Shown here one piece after another: positions 32,611-42,138 of a stretch of DNA of 64,000 nucleotides. The notes under the pieces were generated by a model that made no database searches, was not told the DNA's origin, and worked only from the letters and a program-made list of their open reading frames with translations. A program made the translations under genes and the position numbers. Source of the stretch: Treponemataceae bacterium (GTDB taxonomy: Bacteria; Spirochaetota; Spirochaetia; Treponematales; Treponemataceae); assembly GCA_024402495.1 (NCBI GenBank), contig JAKSTR010000006.1, forward strand, positions 1-64,000. The letters run 5' to 3'. Positions within the stretch are counted from its first letter, which is position 1. Each line of letters opens with the position of its first letter.

Positions 32611-34188
32611 ATGTCATTTTTTACCAGCATTTCTGATTTTTTCAGCATTATTTTGGGCGGCTCAAGCTCTGATGTATCGAAAAAACACAATATTCGTAAA
32701 ATAGAAGCAGAATTAAAGGCTATGTCGCCTGTTTTTTATAAAAACCACCAGATTTTCGCCCCGTTCCCGGAATCTTTGATAATTCTGCACCAGAATTCTC
32801 CAAAAATATGCAATGTTCTGGAACAGACAATTCTTAACAACACAAATAACATTTCTTCAAAATATATCGATTTGCTGCTTTCTACCGGTTTTTCTACCGA
32901 AATGTGCGCAAACTTAAAAAAACTGGATTACAACGTGCGTAAAGAAACTTTGCGTTCTGCTGAAGTTGAAAAAAAAGAACTTGACATGCAGAATGCAACT
33001 TTGAACGCTTTCATAAAAGGCATTCAGAATTCCAAGCAGATGGAACAGATTGATATCGTAATTTCCAAACTGTTTCAGTTTTACGACATTTGCAGTTTCG
33101 GCTACGATAAATTCATTCAGGAATTTGCCCCCGAATACGGGCTTACCGCTTCTAAAAGCATGCCGATGCTGCGCCCGGTAAATCTTGTGGTTCTGGAACA
33201 GCGGCTTCTGGATTTGTACTACGTTCTGGACGGCTTTGTTCTGACCGGTTCGGTTTACAAGGCGTTTCTGCTTCTTGCCGAACAGATAAAAGCCGCGCCG
33301 CTGACCGAAGAAGAAAGCAATGAATATACCGAAGCGCTAAAAAAGATTTCGGTGGTTTTGACCCGCTATGTCAACACCGACATAATTTCAAAACTGCTGT
33401 GCGTTATAAAAAACGACCCGGAATACAAGCCTGCCGTTAACAAATACGAACACGAATTCCTTCAGAATTACATTAATCTCTGCAAGCAGATGTTTGCCGC
33501 AGATACCCAGCGCATTGCAAGCGAACTTAAAGATGAACGCCTGTGCGAAGGCATGCAGGAAATTTTCAACGGCAAGGAGCTTTTGGAAGTAAGCGGCTAC
33601 AATAATGAAACCAACGCGGCTTTGCAGAAAACCTGTGCGCAGATGTTTATGTGGACAACGCCTTTGCAGATTTTGAAAAGTTTTGTTCATTATTATATGT
33701 CGCCGGATATTATGGAGCTTTTGAACGATATTGTTGTTGAAGGTCTTTTCAGCAATGCAAACATTCAGCAGACTTTCGGCGCGAATGTTTTTCATTGCAG
33801 TGGAATAATGGAACGCATTCACCAGTTTGAAAAGAGTTTTGAAAACAACGGCGAAAATGACATTTCTTCAATTTTCAGAATGGCGGCAAACAGCAAAAGC
33901 AGCCAAAATGCCACAGACCAGCTTACAAAGCGCATGTCAAATATAAATGCACGTACTAAAAACATGCTGCAGGAAGACATGACAAAGATTTTGCGTCTTT
34001 GCAACAATATTAACGATATGTTTGCCGACACCAAAAAAGGCAGTCCGGACTTGATTACAAACGTAAAAATGATGCTTTATTCAACACGCAACCGTAACCG
34101 CAGCCGGCTTTTGGAAAGCCAGTTTATTTACTGGCAGAAGTTTACGGAATTTATGAAGAATTACGTCGTTTTTACCGATAAAGAGTAG
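32611..34188 (+). CDS. Spirochaete-specific protein, DUF5312-like
   Basis: A 525-residue, largely alpha-helical cytoplasmic protein with no catalytic motif that I can see. It resembles the spirochaete family DUF5312 by recollection, which I could not verify. There are no signal peptide and no transmembrane helix beyond a weakly hydrophobic N-terminus (MSFFTSISDFFSIILGG). It leads a unit with a diguanylate cyclase three bases after its stop, then a rhomboid protease. The gene order suggests shared regulation with c-di-GMP signalling, which is inference. Confidence 0.7.
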   Translation: MSFFTSISDFFSIILGGSSSDVSKKHNIRKIEAELKAMSPVFYKNHQIFAPFPESLIILHQNSPKICNVLEQTILNNTNNISSKYIDLLLSTGFSTEMCANLKKLDYNVRKETLRSAEVEKKELDMQNATLNAFIKGIQNSKQMEQIDIVISKLFQFYDICSFGYDKFIQEFAPEYGLTASKSMPMLRPVNLVVLEQRLLDLYYVLDGFVLTGSVYKAFLLLAEQIKAAPLTEEESNEYTEALKKISVVLTRYVNTDIISKLLCVIKNDPEYKPAVNKYEHEFLQNYINLCKQMFAADTQRIASELKDERLCEGMQEIFNGKELLEVSGYNNETNAALQKTCAQMFMWTTPLQILKSFVHYYMSPDIMELLNDIVVEGLFSNANIQQTFGANVFHCSGIMERIHQFEKSFENNGENDISSIFRMAANSKSSQNATDQLTKRMSNINARTKNMLQEDMTKILRLCNNINDMFADTKKGSPDLITNVKMMLYSTRNRNRSRLLESQFIYWQKFTEFMKNYVVFTDKE

Positions 34189-34191
34189 AAT

Positions 34192-35292
34192 ATGGCTTAT
34201 ACTTTATTGGAAGTTGAAACAAAACAGGTAAAAGACGTCTCAGATTACGAAAAGCAGATTTACGATTTGAAGCAGCTTTTGGAGATTTCTAAAAGTTTTT
34301 CGTCTGTTTTGGAATACAATAAAGTAATTGAATCCATTCTTTATATTTGCATGTGCCAGATGCGCACTTTAAGCGCTGCTCTGTTTACAAAACCCGACAT
34401 CAACAGCCAGTATTTTACGCTTGGTACAAACTATACCGGAATGTCTTTAGACCCGGACGTAAATTACAGCATCAGTGACCAGCACCGCCTTGTTAACCTG
34501 CTTGAAAGCACAAACCTTTCTTACAGTTATGACGAAATGGTTGAAATTTTAAAAGACGGCGCAAAAGACATAGGTTTCCTTGCCAAACTGTCGCCGTCGC
34601 TGATTGTGCCGCTTGTTGCCAAAAAACGCCTTAACGGTATTTTGGTGCTGGGCGAGCGTATTGATTTGGGCGACGGCAGCGCGTACAGCGATTATGAAAA
34701 AGAGCAGATACTGAATATTGCTTCACTTGCTTCGCTTGCAATCAACAATTCTGCGCTGGTTGACATGGCTTCAACCGACATGATGACCCATTTGAAATTA
34801 AAGCACTTTTTCTTTTCTAAATTAATTGAATCGATTGATGCCGCAATTATGAACAACCAGCCGCTTTGTGTTTTTATGCTGGACATTGACCATTTTAAAC
34901 AGTTTAACGACACTTACGGTCATGCCTGCGGCGATATGGTTTTAATTGAAGTTGCTTCCATGATTAAGCAGTGCGTGCGCAACGACGACTTGGTTGCGCG
35001 TTATGGCGGCGAAGAATTTGTCGTTCTTTTAAGCGACATAAAAAAGAGCGAAGCTTTTAAAATTGCAGAAAAAATACGCACAACTATTGCAGACCGCAAC
35101 CTTGAATTTGAAGGTAAACAAATCCACGTTACAATTTCAATTGGCTTAAAAGAATTTACGGCGAAACGTACTATAACCGCAAATAAGCTTGTTGAAGATG
35201 CAGATGCCGCCTTGTATGTTTCCAAGAACACCGGGCGCAACAAAACGACAATTTATTCTGCACACAAAAAAGAACCTGTTGCCCAAAACTAA
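34192..35292 (+). CDS. GAF-GGDEF diguanylate cyclase
   Basis: A 366-residue protein. Residues about 20-185 form a GAF-like sensor domain after a short coiled coil. The GGDEF domain shows FMLDIDHFKQFNDTYGHACGD and ARYGGEEFVVLL with an intact GGEEF active site. An inhibitory I-site RxxD (RNDD) sits five residues before GGEEF, so product feedback is expected. It makes c-di-GMP from GTP. The PilZ-like protein at 20.3 kb is a possible effector. The gene starts three bases after the previous stop. Confidence 0.94.
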   Translation: MAYTLLEVETKQVKDVSDYEKQIYDLKQLLEISKSFSSVLEYNKVIESILYICMCQMRTLSAALFTKPDINSQYFTLGTNYTGMSLDPDVNYSISDQHRLVNLLESTNLSYSYDEMVEILKDGAKDIGFLAKLSPSLIVPLVAKKRLNGILVLGERIDLGDGSAYSDYEKEQILNIASLASLAINNSALVDMASTDMMTHLKLKHFFFSKLIESIDAAIMNNQPLCVFMLDIDHFKQFNDTYGHACGDMVLIEVASMIKQCVRNDDLVARYGGEEFVVLLSDIKKSEAFKIAEKIRTTIADRNLEFEGKQIHVTISIGLKEFTAKRTITANKLVEDADAALYVSKNTGRNKTTIYSAHKKEPVAQN

Positions 35293-35302
35293 GGCGGCGT
35301 AA

Positions 35303-35956
35303 ATGTCTTTAAAATCGATTATCCACAAACCTTTCAGATATACTTACAGCAATTGTACTCTTGTATTAATCTGTGTTAACTTTGCAATTTTTCTTCTTTG
35401 CAGGAATCTTACACAGCTTCAGTCGCTTTTTAGCCTTAATGTTATTTATATTTTAAAAAAACACGCTTACTGGCAGTTTTTTACCTATATGTTTATGCAC
35501 GGTTCGCTTGAGCACGTTCTGCTGAATATGCTGGCGCTTTTCTGCTTTGGTACTGCGGTGGAACGTGGTATGGGCAGCAGGGAATTCATGCTGCTGTATT
35601 TGCTTAGCGGCGTGTTTTGCGGGCTGTTTTCGTTTGCGGTTTATTATTTTAGCGGCATAAGCGGAAATCTTTTGATGTTTTACATCCGTCTGGTTGGTGC
35701 TTCCGGTGCAATTTATTCAATTTTGCTGGCGTATGCTGTAATGTTTCCGCGTAACGTTGTTTTTATTATGGGTGTTATACCAGTGCCTGCGCCGCTGCTG
35801 GTTTTAATTTATGCACTAATTGCCCTTGCCAGCCAGATTTTTGGCTTGAACGGCAACGTGGCGCACGTTACGCATCTGGCAGGTTTTATTTTTGCCTGGT
35901 TTTATTTTATTGTTCGCATGGGGATGAACCCGATAAAAGTATGGAAAAACTTGTAA
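35303..35956 (+). CDS. Rhomboid family intramembrane serine protease
   Basis: A 217-residue membrane protein with six helices. The first loop after TM2 has HGSLEHVLLNMLALF. The catalytic serine lies in GASGAIYS near residue 132 and the histidine in HVTHLAGF near residue 190, so the Ser-His dyad is complete. It cleaves transmembrane substrates; none is identified. The gene ends 16 bases inside the next gene, so the two are probably translationally coupled. Confidence 0.92.
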   Translation: MSLKSIIHKPFRYTYSNCTLVLICVNFAIFLLCRNLTQLQSLFSLNVIYILKKHAYWQFFTYMFMHGSLEHVLLNMLALFCFGTAVERGMGSREFMLLYLLSGVFCGLFSFAVYYFSGISGNLLMFYIRLVGASGAIYSILLAYAVMFPRNVVFIMGVIPVPAPLLVLIYALIALASQIFGLNGNVAHVTHLAGFIFAWFYFIVRMGMNPIKVWKNL

Positions 35957-36699
35957 GACCAATTTTTGCAGTCTTTGATGAAAAGCTGAAATTTACAAAG
36001 CTTAATAGAAAATTCCTTTACCGCGCAGTTTTCGTTCCGCTGTTTTTGTGTTTTTTTCAATTTTTGCCGGCGCAGGTTTTGCCCGGACAACAGCAGGTAA
36101 AGTTTCAGGTTTTTACGCTGTCAGAAGGTATTCCGGGGCTGGAAGAACAGGTGGACGAAAGCCAGAACGGTGTTTTCAGCCTGCCAATCAGCCATTTGCG
36201 CCAGACAGTGCCGTATATTCTGGAAGGCATTCTGTACGGCTGGAATTTTTGCTATACGCCGTCTGACAAGACAAGGGGCGTGGAAGAATATTTTGAGTTT
36301 GAGCCGATAAACACGGTAAAAACCGGCGATCCGCGCATTAGTTTTTCCGGCTATAAGGTTGATGAAAGTTTTTTTTCGTGCTGGGTCAGCTACGACCGTA
36401 CCGACGAAATGATGCTTTACCGCAAGCACTGGCAGAGCATTTATCACCCGCAAATCCGCGGTACAGGTGCAGCTTCCATTTACGACGGCGACGAAGGCTT
36501 TAAGGCTGCTTATGCCGAAGCTGCAAAAAACGCCCTGCGCAGTTACGCGCGGGGTATTGTAAAAAACAAGCCGAAAGAAATTACGGGCAAGGTTTTGCTT
36601 TGCGAAGCTCCGCTGATGAGCATACGCAACGGAAAATATGTGGCGCAGCTGGAATTTCTGCTGGAAATTGACGAAATTTTGCCGTATTCGTCGTTTTAG
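35941..36699 (+). CDS. Exported hypothetical protein
   Basis: A 252-residue protein I do not recognise. A basic N-terminus precedes a hydrophobic segment (residues about 29-44, VFVPLFLCFFQFLPAQ), which reads as a signal peptide with an unusually long n-region ending near residue 44. The rest is soluble with mixed alpha/beta character, YILEGILYGWNFCYTPSDK being the most distinctive segment. The gene overlaps the rhomboid gene by 16 bases. It could be a rhomboid substrate or a periplasmic partner, but nothing demonstrates this. Confidence 0.7.
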   Translation: MEKLVRPIFAVFDEKLKFTKLNRKFLYRAVFVPLFLCFFQFLPAQVLPGQQQVKFQVFTLSEGIPGLEEQVDESQNGVFSLPISHLRQTVPYILEGILYGWNFCYTPSDKTRGVEEYFEFEPINTVKTGDPRISFSGYKVDESFFSCWVSYDRTDEMMLYRKHWQSIYHPQIRGTGAASIYDGDEGFKAAYAEAAKNALRSYARGIVKNKPKEITGKVLLCEAPLMSIRNGKYVAQLEFLLEIDEILPYSSF

Positions 36700-36700
36700 T

Positions 36701-36727
36701 TTGACTTTTAGCCAAAACCATTATAAT
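36701..36727 (+). promoter_or_regulatory. Promoter of the small exported protein gene
   Basis: TTGACT (36701-36706), a 15-base spacer and TATAAT (36722-36727). A leader of about 90 bases follows, in which ATCTAAAA pairs with TTTTTAGAT to form a hairpin. Confidence 0.5.
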
Positions 36728-36824
36728 CTAAAAAAATCTAAAACGCTTTGGGGTGGAGTTTTTAGATATTTAACATTTGTTAATTGCCGCTTAACCGGTA
36801 AATGTAATATTTGAGGGGTATTTT

Positions 36825-37175
36825 ATGAAGAAATTTATTATTGCTATTGCTTTTCTGTTTGTTGCTTTGGTTGGCGTAAGCGCACAAGACCGCCAGGCAA
36901 ATGTTCCGCTTACAGTGTTGATTTCTGAACCTGCTGACGGTTACACAATCAATATTGAATACACAGAAATGCTTGGCGAAGCTCGCTTTATTTACGTAAC
37001 CAACCGTTTTACTTACGATGAAGACGAAGCCATTAAAGCTGTTCGCGAACGCATTATTTCCTTTACAAAGGAAAAGGGATTTTTCTCTTATTCTTACATG
37101 CGTCCGACAATCACCAAAACTGATTATTCTGCAAACAAAACTTATTTCTATTCTTTTGTTTTGCTGCAAAAATAA
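36825..37175 (+). CDS. Small exported hypothetical protein
   Basis: A 116-residue protein with a clear signal peptide (MKKFIIAIAFLFVALVGVSAQ, cleavage after about residue 20). The mature part, about 95 residues, has no motif that I recognise and ends in a run of aromatic residues (YFYSFVLLQK). It has its own promoter, a ribosome site (GAGGGG) and a strong terminator, so it is a monocistronic periplasmic or envelope protein. Confidence 0.75.
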   Translation: MKKFIIAIAFLFVALVGVSAQDRQANVPLTVLISEPADGYTINIEYTEMLGEARFIYVTNRFTYDEDEAIKAVRERIISFTKEKGFFSYSYMRPTITKTDYSANKTYFYSFVLLQK

Positions 37176-37201
37176 CTGAACATTTTGACCAGCTTGAAAG
37201 G

Positions 37202-37228
37202 CTGCCGGTTTTTCCGGCAGTTTTTTTT
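37202..37228 (+). terminator. Terminator after the small exported protein
   Basis: CTGCCGG (37202-37208) pairs with CCGGCAG (37214-37220), followed by eight T residues. Confidence 0.92.
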
Positions 37229-37314
37229 ATGTCTTCATGGCTTTTCCGTGGCTGCGTAAGGCTGAAGTTTTTGCAGAAAATTACGGAATAGTGCCGATTT
37301 TTACAAGAATTCCG

Positions 37315-37343
37315 TATACAAACAAAAACGATTTTTGTATTAT
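37315..37343 (+). promoter_or_regulatory. Promoter of the branched-chain amino acid operon
   Basis: TATACA (37315-37320), 17 bases, TATTAT (37338-37343). An imperfect inverted repeat (GTATACAAACAAAAA / ATTTTTGTATTAT) spans the promoter and could be an operator. Confidence 0.45.
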
Positions 37344-37364
37344 TTTTGCGAGTTGGAGGTTATT

Positions 37365-38513
37365 ATGAAAAACTTATCAAAGTATGTTGTTTTTTGCGCT
37401 TTAGCACTTTTTGTTGCTTCGTTTACTGGATGCGCAAAAAAAGCAGAAAACACAATTAAAATTGGTGGTGTTGCACCGCTTTCCGGAAATGTTGCAGTTT
37501 ATGGTGTTGAATGCAAAAACGGTATCGACCTTGCAGTTGAAGAAATTAATGCCGCCGGTGGTATTAACGGTCAGATGCTTCAGTTTGTTTGCGAAGACGA
37601 TGAAGGCGACCCTGCAAAATCTGTAAACGCATATAAAAAGCTTGTTACAAACGACAAAGTAAAAATTGTAATTGGTTCATTGACTTCTGGTTGTACAATT
37701 GCAATTACAAATCTTGCCCAGTCACAGAAAATCATTCAGATTGCGCCAGCTGCAACTGCAACTGCCGTAACAGAAGCCGGCGATTATATTTTCCGCGCCT
37801 GTTTCATTGACCCGTTCCAGGGTCGCGTTGGCGGTAAGTTTGCATACGAAAATCTTGCAACAAGAAACGCTGCAATTCTTTATGATATTGGTAACGACTA
37901 TTCTGTTGGTTTGACAGACAACTTTGTTGAAGAATTTACAAAAATGGGCGGAAAGATTGTTTCTAAAGAATCTTACAGCACAGGCGACAAAGACTTTAAC
38001 GCTCAGCTTACAAAAATTAAGGCTGCAAACCCGGATGTTGTATATCTGCCAGACTATTACGGAACTGTTGCATTGATTGCAAAACAGCTTCGCGCACAGG
38101 GCATTACAGTGCCGATTGTTGGTGCAGACGGATGGGACGGCTTTACAAACGAAAACGCCGGTGATGAAGTTCTTAACGGATATTATTCTAACCACTATGC
38201 AGAAGACAGCGACAGCCCTGCCGTACAGAAATTCGTAGCTTCGTTTAAGGCAAAATACAACAAATCGCCAAACGCTTTTGCTGCATTGGGTTACGACAGC
38301 GTTTATATGGTTAAAGACGCAATTCTTGCAGCCGGTTCAACTGATACTGCAAAAGTTCGCGATGCACTGGAAGCAATTGACGCTGACTATGTAACTGGTC
38401 ACATTACTTTTGATGCAAAACATAACCCGGTTAAATCGGCTGTTATGCTTAAAACTGCACGTGTAGACGGCAAGCTTACTGCCGTATATGCTGCAACTGT
38501 TGACATTCAGTAA
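37365..38513 (+). CDS. livJ: Branched-chain amino acid ABC transporter, binding lipoprotein
   Basis: A substrate-binding lipoprotein of about 382 residues. The signal peptide ends in FTGC, giving a lipidated Cys near residue 23. The mature domain has the type I periplasmic-binding fold (IKIGGVAPLSGNVAVYGVECKNGIDLAVEEINAAGGINGQ, IVGADGWDGF). It captures Leu/Ile/Val or related amino acids. The ATG at 37365 follows GGAGG. A terminator-like hairpin lies between it and livH, which would give excess binding protein over permease. Confidence 0.94.
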   Translation: MKNLSKYVVFCALALFVASFTGCAKKAENTIKIGGVAPLSGNVAVYGVECKNGIDLAVEEINAAGGINGQMLQFVCEDDEGDPAKSVNAYKKLVTNDKVKIVIGSLTSGCTIAITNLAQSQKIIQIAPAATATAVTEAGDYIFRACFIDPFQGRVGGKFAYENLATRNAAILYDIGNDYSVGLTDNFVEEFTKMGGKIVSKESYSTGDKDFNAQLTKIKAANPDVVYLPDYYGTVALIAKQLRAQGITVPIVGADGWDGFTNENAGDEVLNGYYSNHYAEDSDSPAVQKFVASFKAKYNKSPNAFAALGYDSVYMVKDAILAAGSTDTAKVRDALEAIDADYVTGHITFDAKHNPVKSAVMLKTARVDGKLTAVYAATVDIQ

Positions 38514-38535
38514 TTTTTAGTAATTTTCTTGCACA

Positions 38536-38577
38536 AAGGGGTGCGGTGCTGATAGTAATGCTACCGCCCCCTTTTTT
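38536..38577 (+). terminator. Attenuating terminator between livJ and livH
   Basis: AAGGGGTGCGGT (38536-38547) pairs with ACCGCCCCCTTT (38563-38574) with one mismatch, followed by T residues. Partial read-through would set the ratio of binding protein to permease. Confidence 0.7.
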
Positions 38578-38650
38578 GTTTTTAAAATATAGGTTAAGCT
38601 TACACAATTTCAATTTGTATATAGAGTTAAGCGCGTTTTTGGAGGATGTG

Positions 38651-39565
38651 TTGGATACGTTTTTGAAACAGCTGGTTAACGGTCTTTCGTTGGGCAGTAT
38701 CTATGCATTGATAGCACTTGGTTATACCATGGTTTATGGTATTGTAAAACTTATTAACTTTGCCCACGGCGACGTTATGATGGTCGGCGCATATACAGGC
38801 TATTTTGTCCTTATGCGGCTGGGCACAACACCTTTCGGTTTGGCATGTGCATTTTTAGCCGCAATGGTGGTTTGTTCGCTTTTAAGCCTTTTAATTGAAC
38901 GCTGCGCGTACCGGCCTTTGCGCAATGCACCGCGCTTAAATTCGCTTATTACAGCAATTGCTGTTGAATTGATTTTGCAGAACGTTATGCGCGTTCTGCC
39001 TTTTGTCGGTCCAAACCCGCGCCAGTTTCCTACAATGGAAACAAAAGTTTTCACTTTTTTAACCGCAAATTATCCGGCGGGACTTATTTCAATTTCTAAC
39101 GTTCAGCTGGTTGTTATTATTTCTTCTGCCGTGTTAATGCTTATTTTAAACTATGTAATAAATTATACAAAAACCGGCCGTGCAATGCGCGCCGTCAGTT
39201 TTGATATGGGCGCTGCAAGTTTAATGGGCGTAAACGTAAACAGAACGATTGCCACGACTTTTGTAATCGGTTCAATTCTTGCTGGTGCCGGCGGCGTTTT
39301 GTATGCAACCGCATATCCGCAGGTAGACCCGTTTATGGGCTACATTCCGGGTTTAAAGGCATTTGTCGCCGCGGTTTTGGGCGGTATCGGTTCTGTGCCG
39401 GGCGCAATGCTTGGCGGCATTATTCTGGGTATTGCCGAAACCATGACCAAGGCATATTTCAAATATTCACAGTACGCAGACGCAATTTCTTACTGTATTT
39501 TGATTTTAATTTTGCTTGTAAAACCGGCTGGTTTGCTGGGCAAAAAACGTGTTGTTAAGGTTTAA
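38651..39565 (+). CDS. livH: Branched-chain amino acid ABC transporter permease LivH
   Basis: A permease of about 304 residues with eight or more helices. Diagnostic segments are NGLSLGSIYALIALGYTMVYGIVKLINFAHGD and GAGGVLYA. TTG at 38651, five bases after GGAGG, gives the usual N-terminus LDTFLKQLVNG; I prefer it to the in-frame ATG at 38546, which would add 35 residues. It forms the membrane channel with LivM. Confidence 0.9.
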   Translation: MDTFLKQLVNGLSLGSIYALIALGYTMVYGIVKLINFAHGDVMMVGAYTGYFVLMRLGTTPFGLACAFLAAMVVCSLLSLLIERCAYRPLRNAPRLNSLITAIAVELILQNVMRVLPFVGPNPRQFPTMETKVFTFLTANYPAGLISISNVQLVVIISSAVLMLILNYVINYTKTGRAMRAVSFDMGAASLMGVNVNRTIATTFVIGSILAGAGGVLYATAYPQVDPFMGYIPGLKAFVAAVLGGIGSVPGAMLGGIILGIAETMTKAYFKYSQYADAISYCILILILLVKPAGLLGKKRVVKV

Positions 39566-39575
39566 GGGTGAAAAA

Positions 39576-40619
39576 ATGGAAAGTAAATTGAAATCAAATA
39601 ATTTTGCCAGAAATACGCTGATTCTAACGGTTGTTGCATTGGTTCTGCTGCTTGTACCGGCATTGCTGATTGATTTGCCGGTTGGTTTTCCCGTAATCAA
39701 TGCGTACACAGCCCAGATTTTAACGCTTGGCGCAATAAACGCAATTATGGCAATCAGCGTAAATGTTGTTTGCGGCATTACCGGTCAGCTTTCTTTGGGA
39801 CAGGCTGGTTTTCAGGCAATCGGCGCATATTCCGTAATTCTGCTTACATCAAACGCCGGTATTCCGCTGCCGGTAAGCATTCTTTTAGCCGGAATTATTG
39901 CAGCTTTCTTCGGCTTTTTAATCGGTTTTCCAACCTTAAAGCTGGAAGGCGATTACCTTGCAATTGTTACCCTGGCATTTGGAGAAATTATCCGCATCTG
40001 TCTGGTAAACTTAAAAAACCTTACCGGCGGTCCGAACGGCATACAGTTCAGTACCGTTTTTACCACAAGCCTGGATCACGGCCCGGCAATTGCCTATTTT
40101 ACAATCGCGGGTTCTCTTATTTTAATCGTAGTATTCTTGCAGAATTTCCTGCGTTCAACTTACGGCCGTTCAATACTTGCCGTACGCGAAGACGAAATTG
40201 CCGCCAACAGCAACGGCATAAGCGTTTTTAAATACAAGATGACAGGTTTTGTAATTGCGGCATTCATCGGCGGCATTGGCGGCGCACTTTATGCACCGTT
40301 CATCGGCTTTGTAAAACCGGATTTGGGCTCGTTCAACAATTCAATTAACCACTTGATTTACGTTGTTTTAGGCGGCATGGGAAGCATAACCGGCGGCATT
40401 GTTGCGGCATTCGGCCTTACAATCCTTCAGGAAATGCTGCGCTTCCTGCGCGATTACCGCCTGCTTATTTATCCGGTAATTTTGATTTTTGTAATGCTTT
40501 ACCGTCCGCAGGGGCTTTTGGGCACAAAAGAACTGAGTTTTGTAAAAACTTTTGACGCTTTACCCGGTTTTTGGGCAAAAATTACCGGCAAAAACAAACA
40601 GAAAGAAGGTAAAAAATGA
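39576..40619 (+). CDS. livM: Branched-chain amino acid ABC transporter permease LivM
   Basis: A permease of about 347 residues. It shows INAIMAISVNVVCGITGQLSLGQAGFQAIGAY, LEGDYLAIVTLAFGEIIRI and GGMGSITGGIVAAF, typical of LivM. The ATG at 39576 begins MESKLKSNN. It overlaps the livG start by four bases (ATGA), so the two are translationally coupled. Confidence 0.94.
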   Translation: MESKLKSNNFARNTLILTVVALVLLLVPALLIDLPVGFPVINAYTAQILTLGAINAIMAISVNVVCGITGQLSLGQAGFQAIGAYSVILLTSNAGIPLPVSILLAGIIAAFFGFLIGFPTLKLEGDYLAIVTLAFGEIIRICLVNLKNLTGGPNGIQFSTVFTTSLDHGPAIAYFTIAGSLILIVVFLQNFLRSTYGRSILAVREDEIAANSNGISVFKYKMTGFVIAAFIGGIGGALYAPFIGFVKPDLGSFNNSINHLIYVVLGGMGSITGGIVAAFGLTILQEMLRFLRDYRLLIYPVILIFVMLYRPQGLLGTKELSFVKTFDALPGFWAKITGKNKQKEGKK

Positions 40620-41419
40620 GCGAACTGCTTTTACGTGCAAAAGATATTGGTATTGTTTTTGGCGGTTTGCGTGCCGTTAGCGATTTTAACCTTGAACTTT
40701 ACGAAGGCGAACTTATCGGCTTAATCGGTCCAAACGGCGCCGGTAAAACCACCGTGTTCAACATGCTCAGCGGAATTTACAAGCCTACAAGCGGCACAAT
40801 CACATTTGTAGACCGCGACGGCGAACTTTTGGTAACAAATAAAAAAAGCCCGGCAGAATTAAACCGCATCGGTATTGCGCGCACTTTTCAGAACATACGC
40901 CTGTTCGGTAATTTGACGGTTGGCGAAAACATTAAAATTGCACTGCACCAGACGCGCAGCGTAAACCCTTTTGATGTTCTTTTCCGCACCAAAAAATTCC
41001 GCCACGACGAAGAACACATGCAGACCAAAACCGTGCAGCTGCTGGAACTTTTTCATCTGGAAAATAAAATTAACGAACTTGCCAAAAACCTGCCTTACGG
41101 CGAACAGCGCAAGCTGGAAATCTGCCGCGCTCTGGCAAGCAAGCCGAAGCTTCTGCTATTGGACGAACCGGCTGCCGGTATGAACGGTCAGGAAACCGAA
41201 GAACTGATGCACATGATTAGTGAAATCCGCAAAAAGTTCAATTTGACGGTTCTTCTTATTGAACACGACATGAAGCTTGTTATGGGCATTTGCGAACGCC
41301 TGCTGGTTTTAAACTACGGGCGCATTATTGCAAGCGGCTTGCCGGCAGAAATTCAGTCTAACGAAGAAGTAATTAAAGCCTATCTGGGTTCCGGTTACGA
41401 AGAAGCAAAGGAGGCATAA
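40616..41419 (+). CDS. livG: Branched-chain amino acid ABC transporter ATPase LivG
   Basis: A 267-residue ATPase. Walker A is GPNGAGKTT near residue 38. The signature segment is LPYGEQRKLEICRAL, the usual LivG variant of LSGGQ, and Walker B is LLLLDEPAAGMN. The C-terminal family extension is present (GRIIASGLPAEIQSNEEVIKAYLG). It powers the LivHM permease with LivF. The gene begins inside the livM stop. Confidence 0.95.
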   Translation: MSELLLRAKDIGIVFGGLRAVSDFNLELYEGELIGLIGPNGAGKTTVFNMLSGIYKPTSGTITFVDRDGELLVTNKKSPAELNRIGIARTFQNIRLFGNLTVGENIKIALHQTRSVNPFDVLFRTKKFRHDEEHMQTKTVQLLELFHLENKINELAKNLPYGEQRKLEICRALASKPKLLLLDEPAAGMNGQETEELMHMISEIRKKFNLTVLLIEHDMKLVMGICERLLVLNYGRIIASGLPAEIQSNEEVIKAYLGSGYEEAKEA

Positions 41420-41420
41420 A

Positions 41421-42137
41421 TTGAGCATGCTTGAAGTTAAAGACCTTGTTGTAAGTTATGGCGCAATTAAAGCCTTGCAGGGCATTTCTTTTAACGTTGA
41501 ACAGGGCGAAATTATTACGCTGATTGGGTCTAACGGCGCGGGCAAAACTACTACGCTGCATTCTGTCAGCAATCTGCTTAAAAAAGTTAGCGGCACAATT
41601 ACATTTGAAGGCGAAGACATTACAAATCTTAGCGCGGACAAAATCGTTCAGCGCGGGCTTATACAGGTACCGGAAGGCCGCCGGGTTTTTGCAGATATGT
41701 CCGTAAGGGAAAACCTTATAATGGGCGCATATACCCGCCGCGACAAAGACGGCGTAAAGCGCGACCTTGAATGGTGTTTCGAGCTTTTTCCGCGCTTAAA
41801 GGAAAGAATAAACCAGTTGAGCGGTACGCTTTCCGGCGGCGAACAGCAGATGCTTGCCATGGCACGCGCCCTGATGAGCAAACCGAAGCTTCTGCTTCTT
41901 GACGAACCTAGCATGGGTCTTGCGCCGATTCTTGTTGACGAAATTTTTGACATTGTGCAGAAAATCAGCGATGATGGTAAGGGAACGACAATTCTTCTGG
42001 TTGAACAGAATGCTTACAAAGCTTTGTCTATTGCAAACCGCGGCTATATTCTGGAAACTGGTTCAATTTCTAAAAGCGGTTTGGCAAAAGACCTTATAAA
42101 AGACGACGCGGTAAAAGCTGCGTATTTAGGAGGCTGA
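41421..42137 (+). CDS. livF: Branched-chain amino acid ABC transporter ATPase LivF
   Basis: A 238-residue ATPase. Walker A is GSNGAGKTT, the signature is LSGGEQQMLAMARALM and Walker B is LLLLDEPSMGLAP. The TTG at 41421 lies six bases after GGAGG; the in-frame ATG at 41427 is too far down to be preferred. The leader GCAAAGGAGG is complementary to the sRNA candidate at 9251-9260. Confidence 0.94.
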   Translation: MSMLEVKDLVVSYGAIKALQGISFNVEQGEIITLIGSNGAGKTTTLHSVSNLLKKVSGTITFEGEDITNLSADKIVQRGLIQVPEGRRVFADMSVRENLIMGAYTRRDKDGVKRDLEWCFELFPRLKERINQLSGTLSGGEQQMLAMARALMSKPKLLLLDEPSMGLAPILVDEIFDIVQKISDDGKGTTILLVEQNAYKALSIANRGYILETGSISKSGLAKDLIKDDAVKAAYLGG

Positions 42138-42138
42138 A

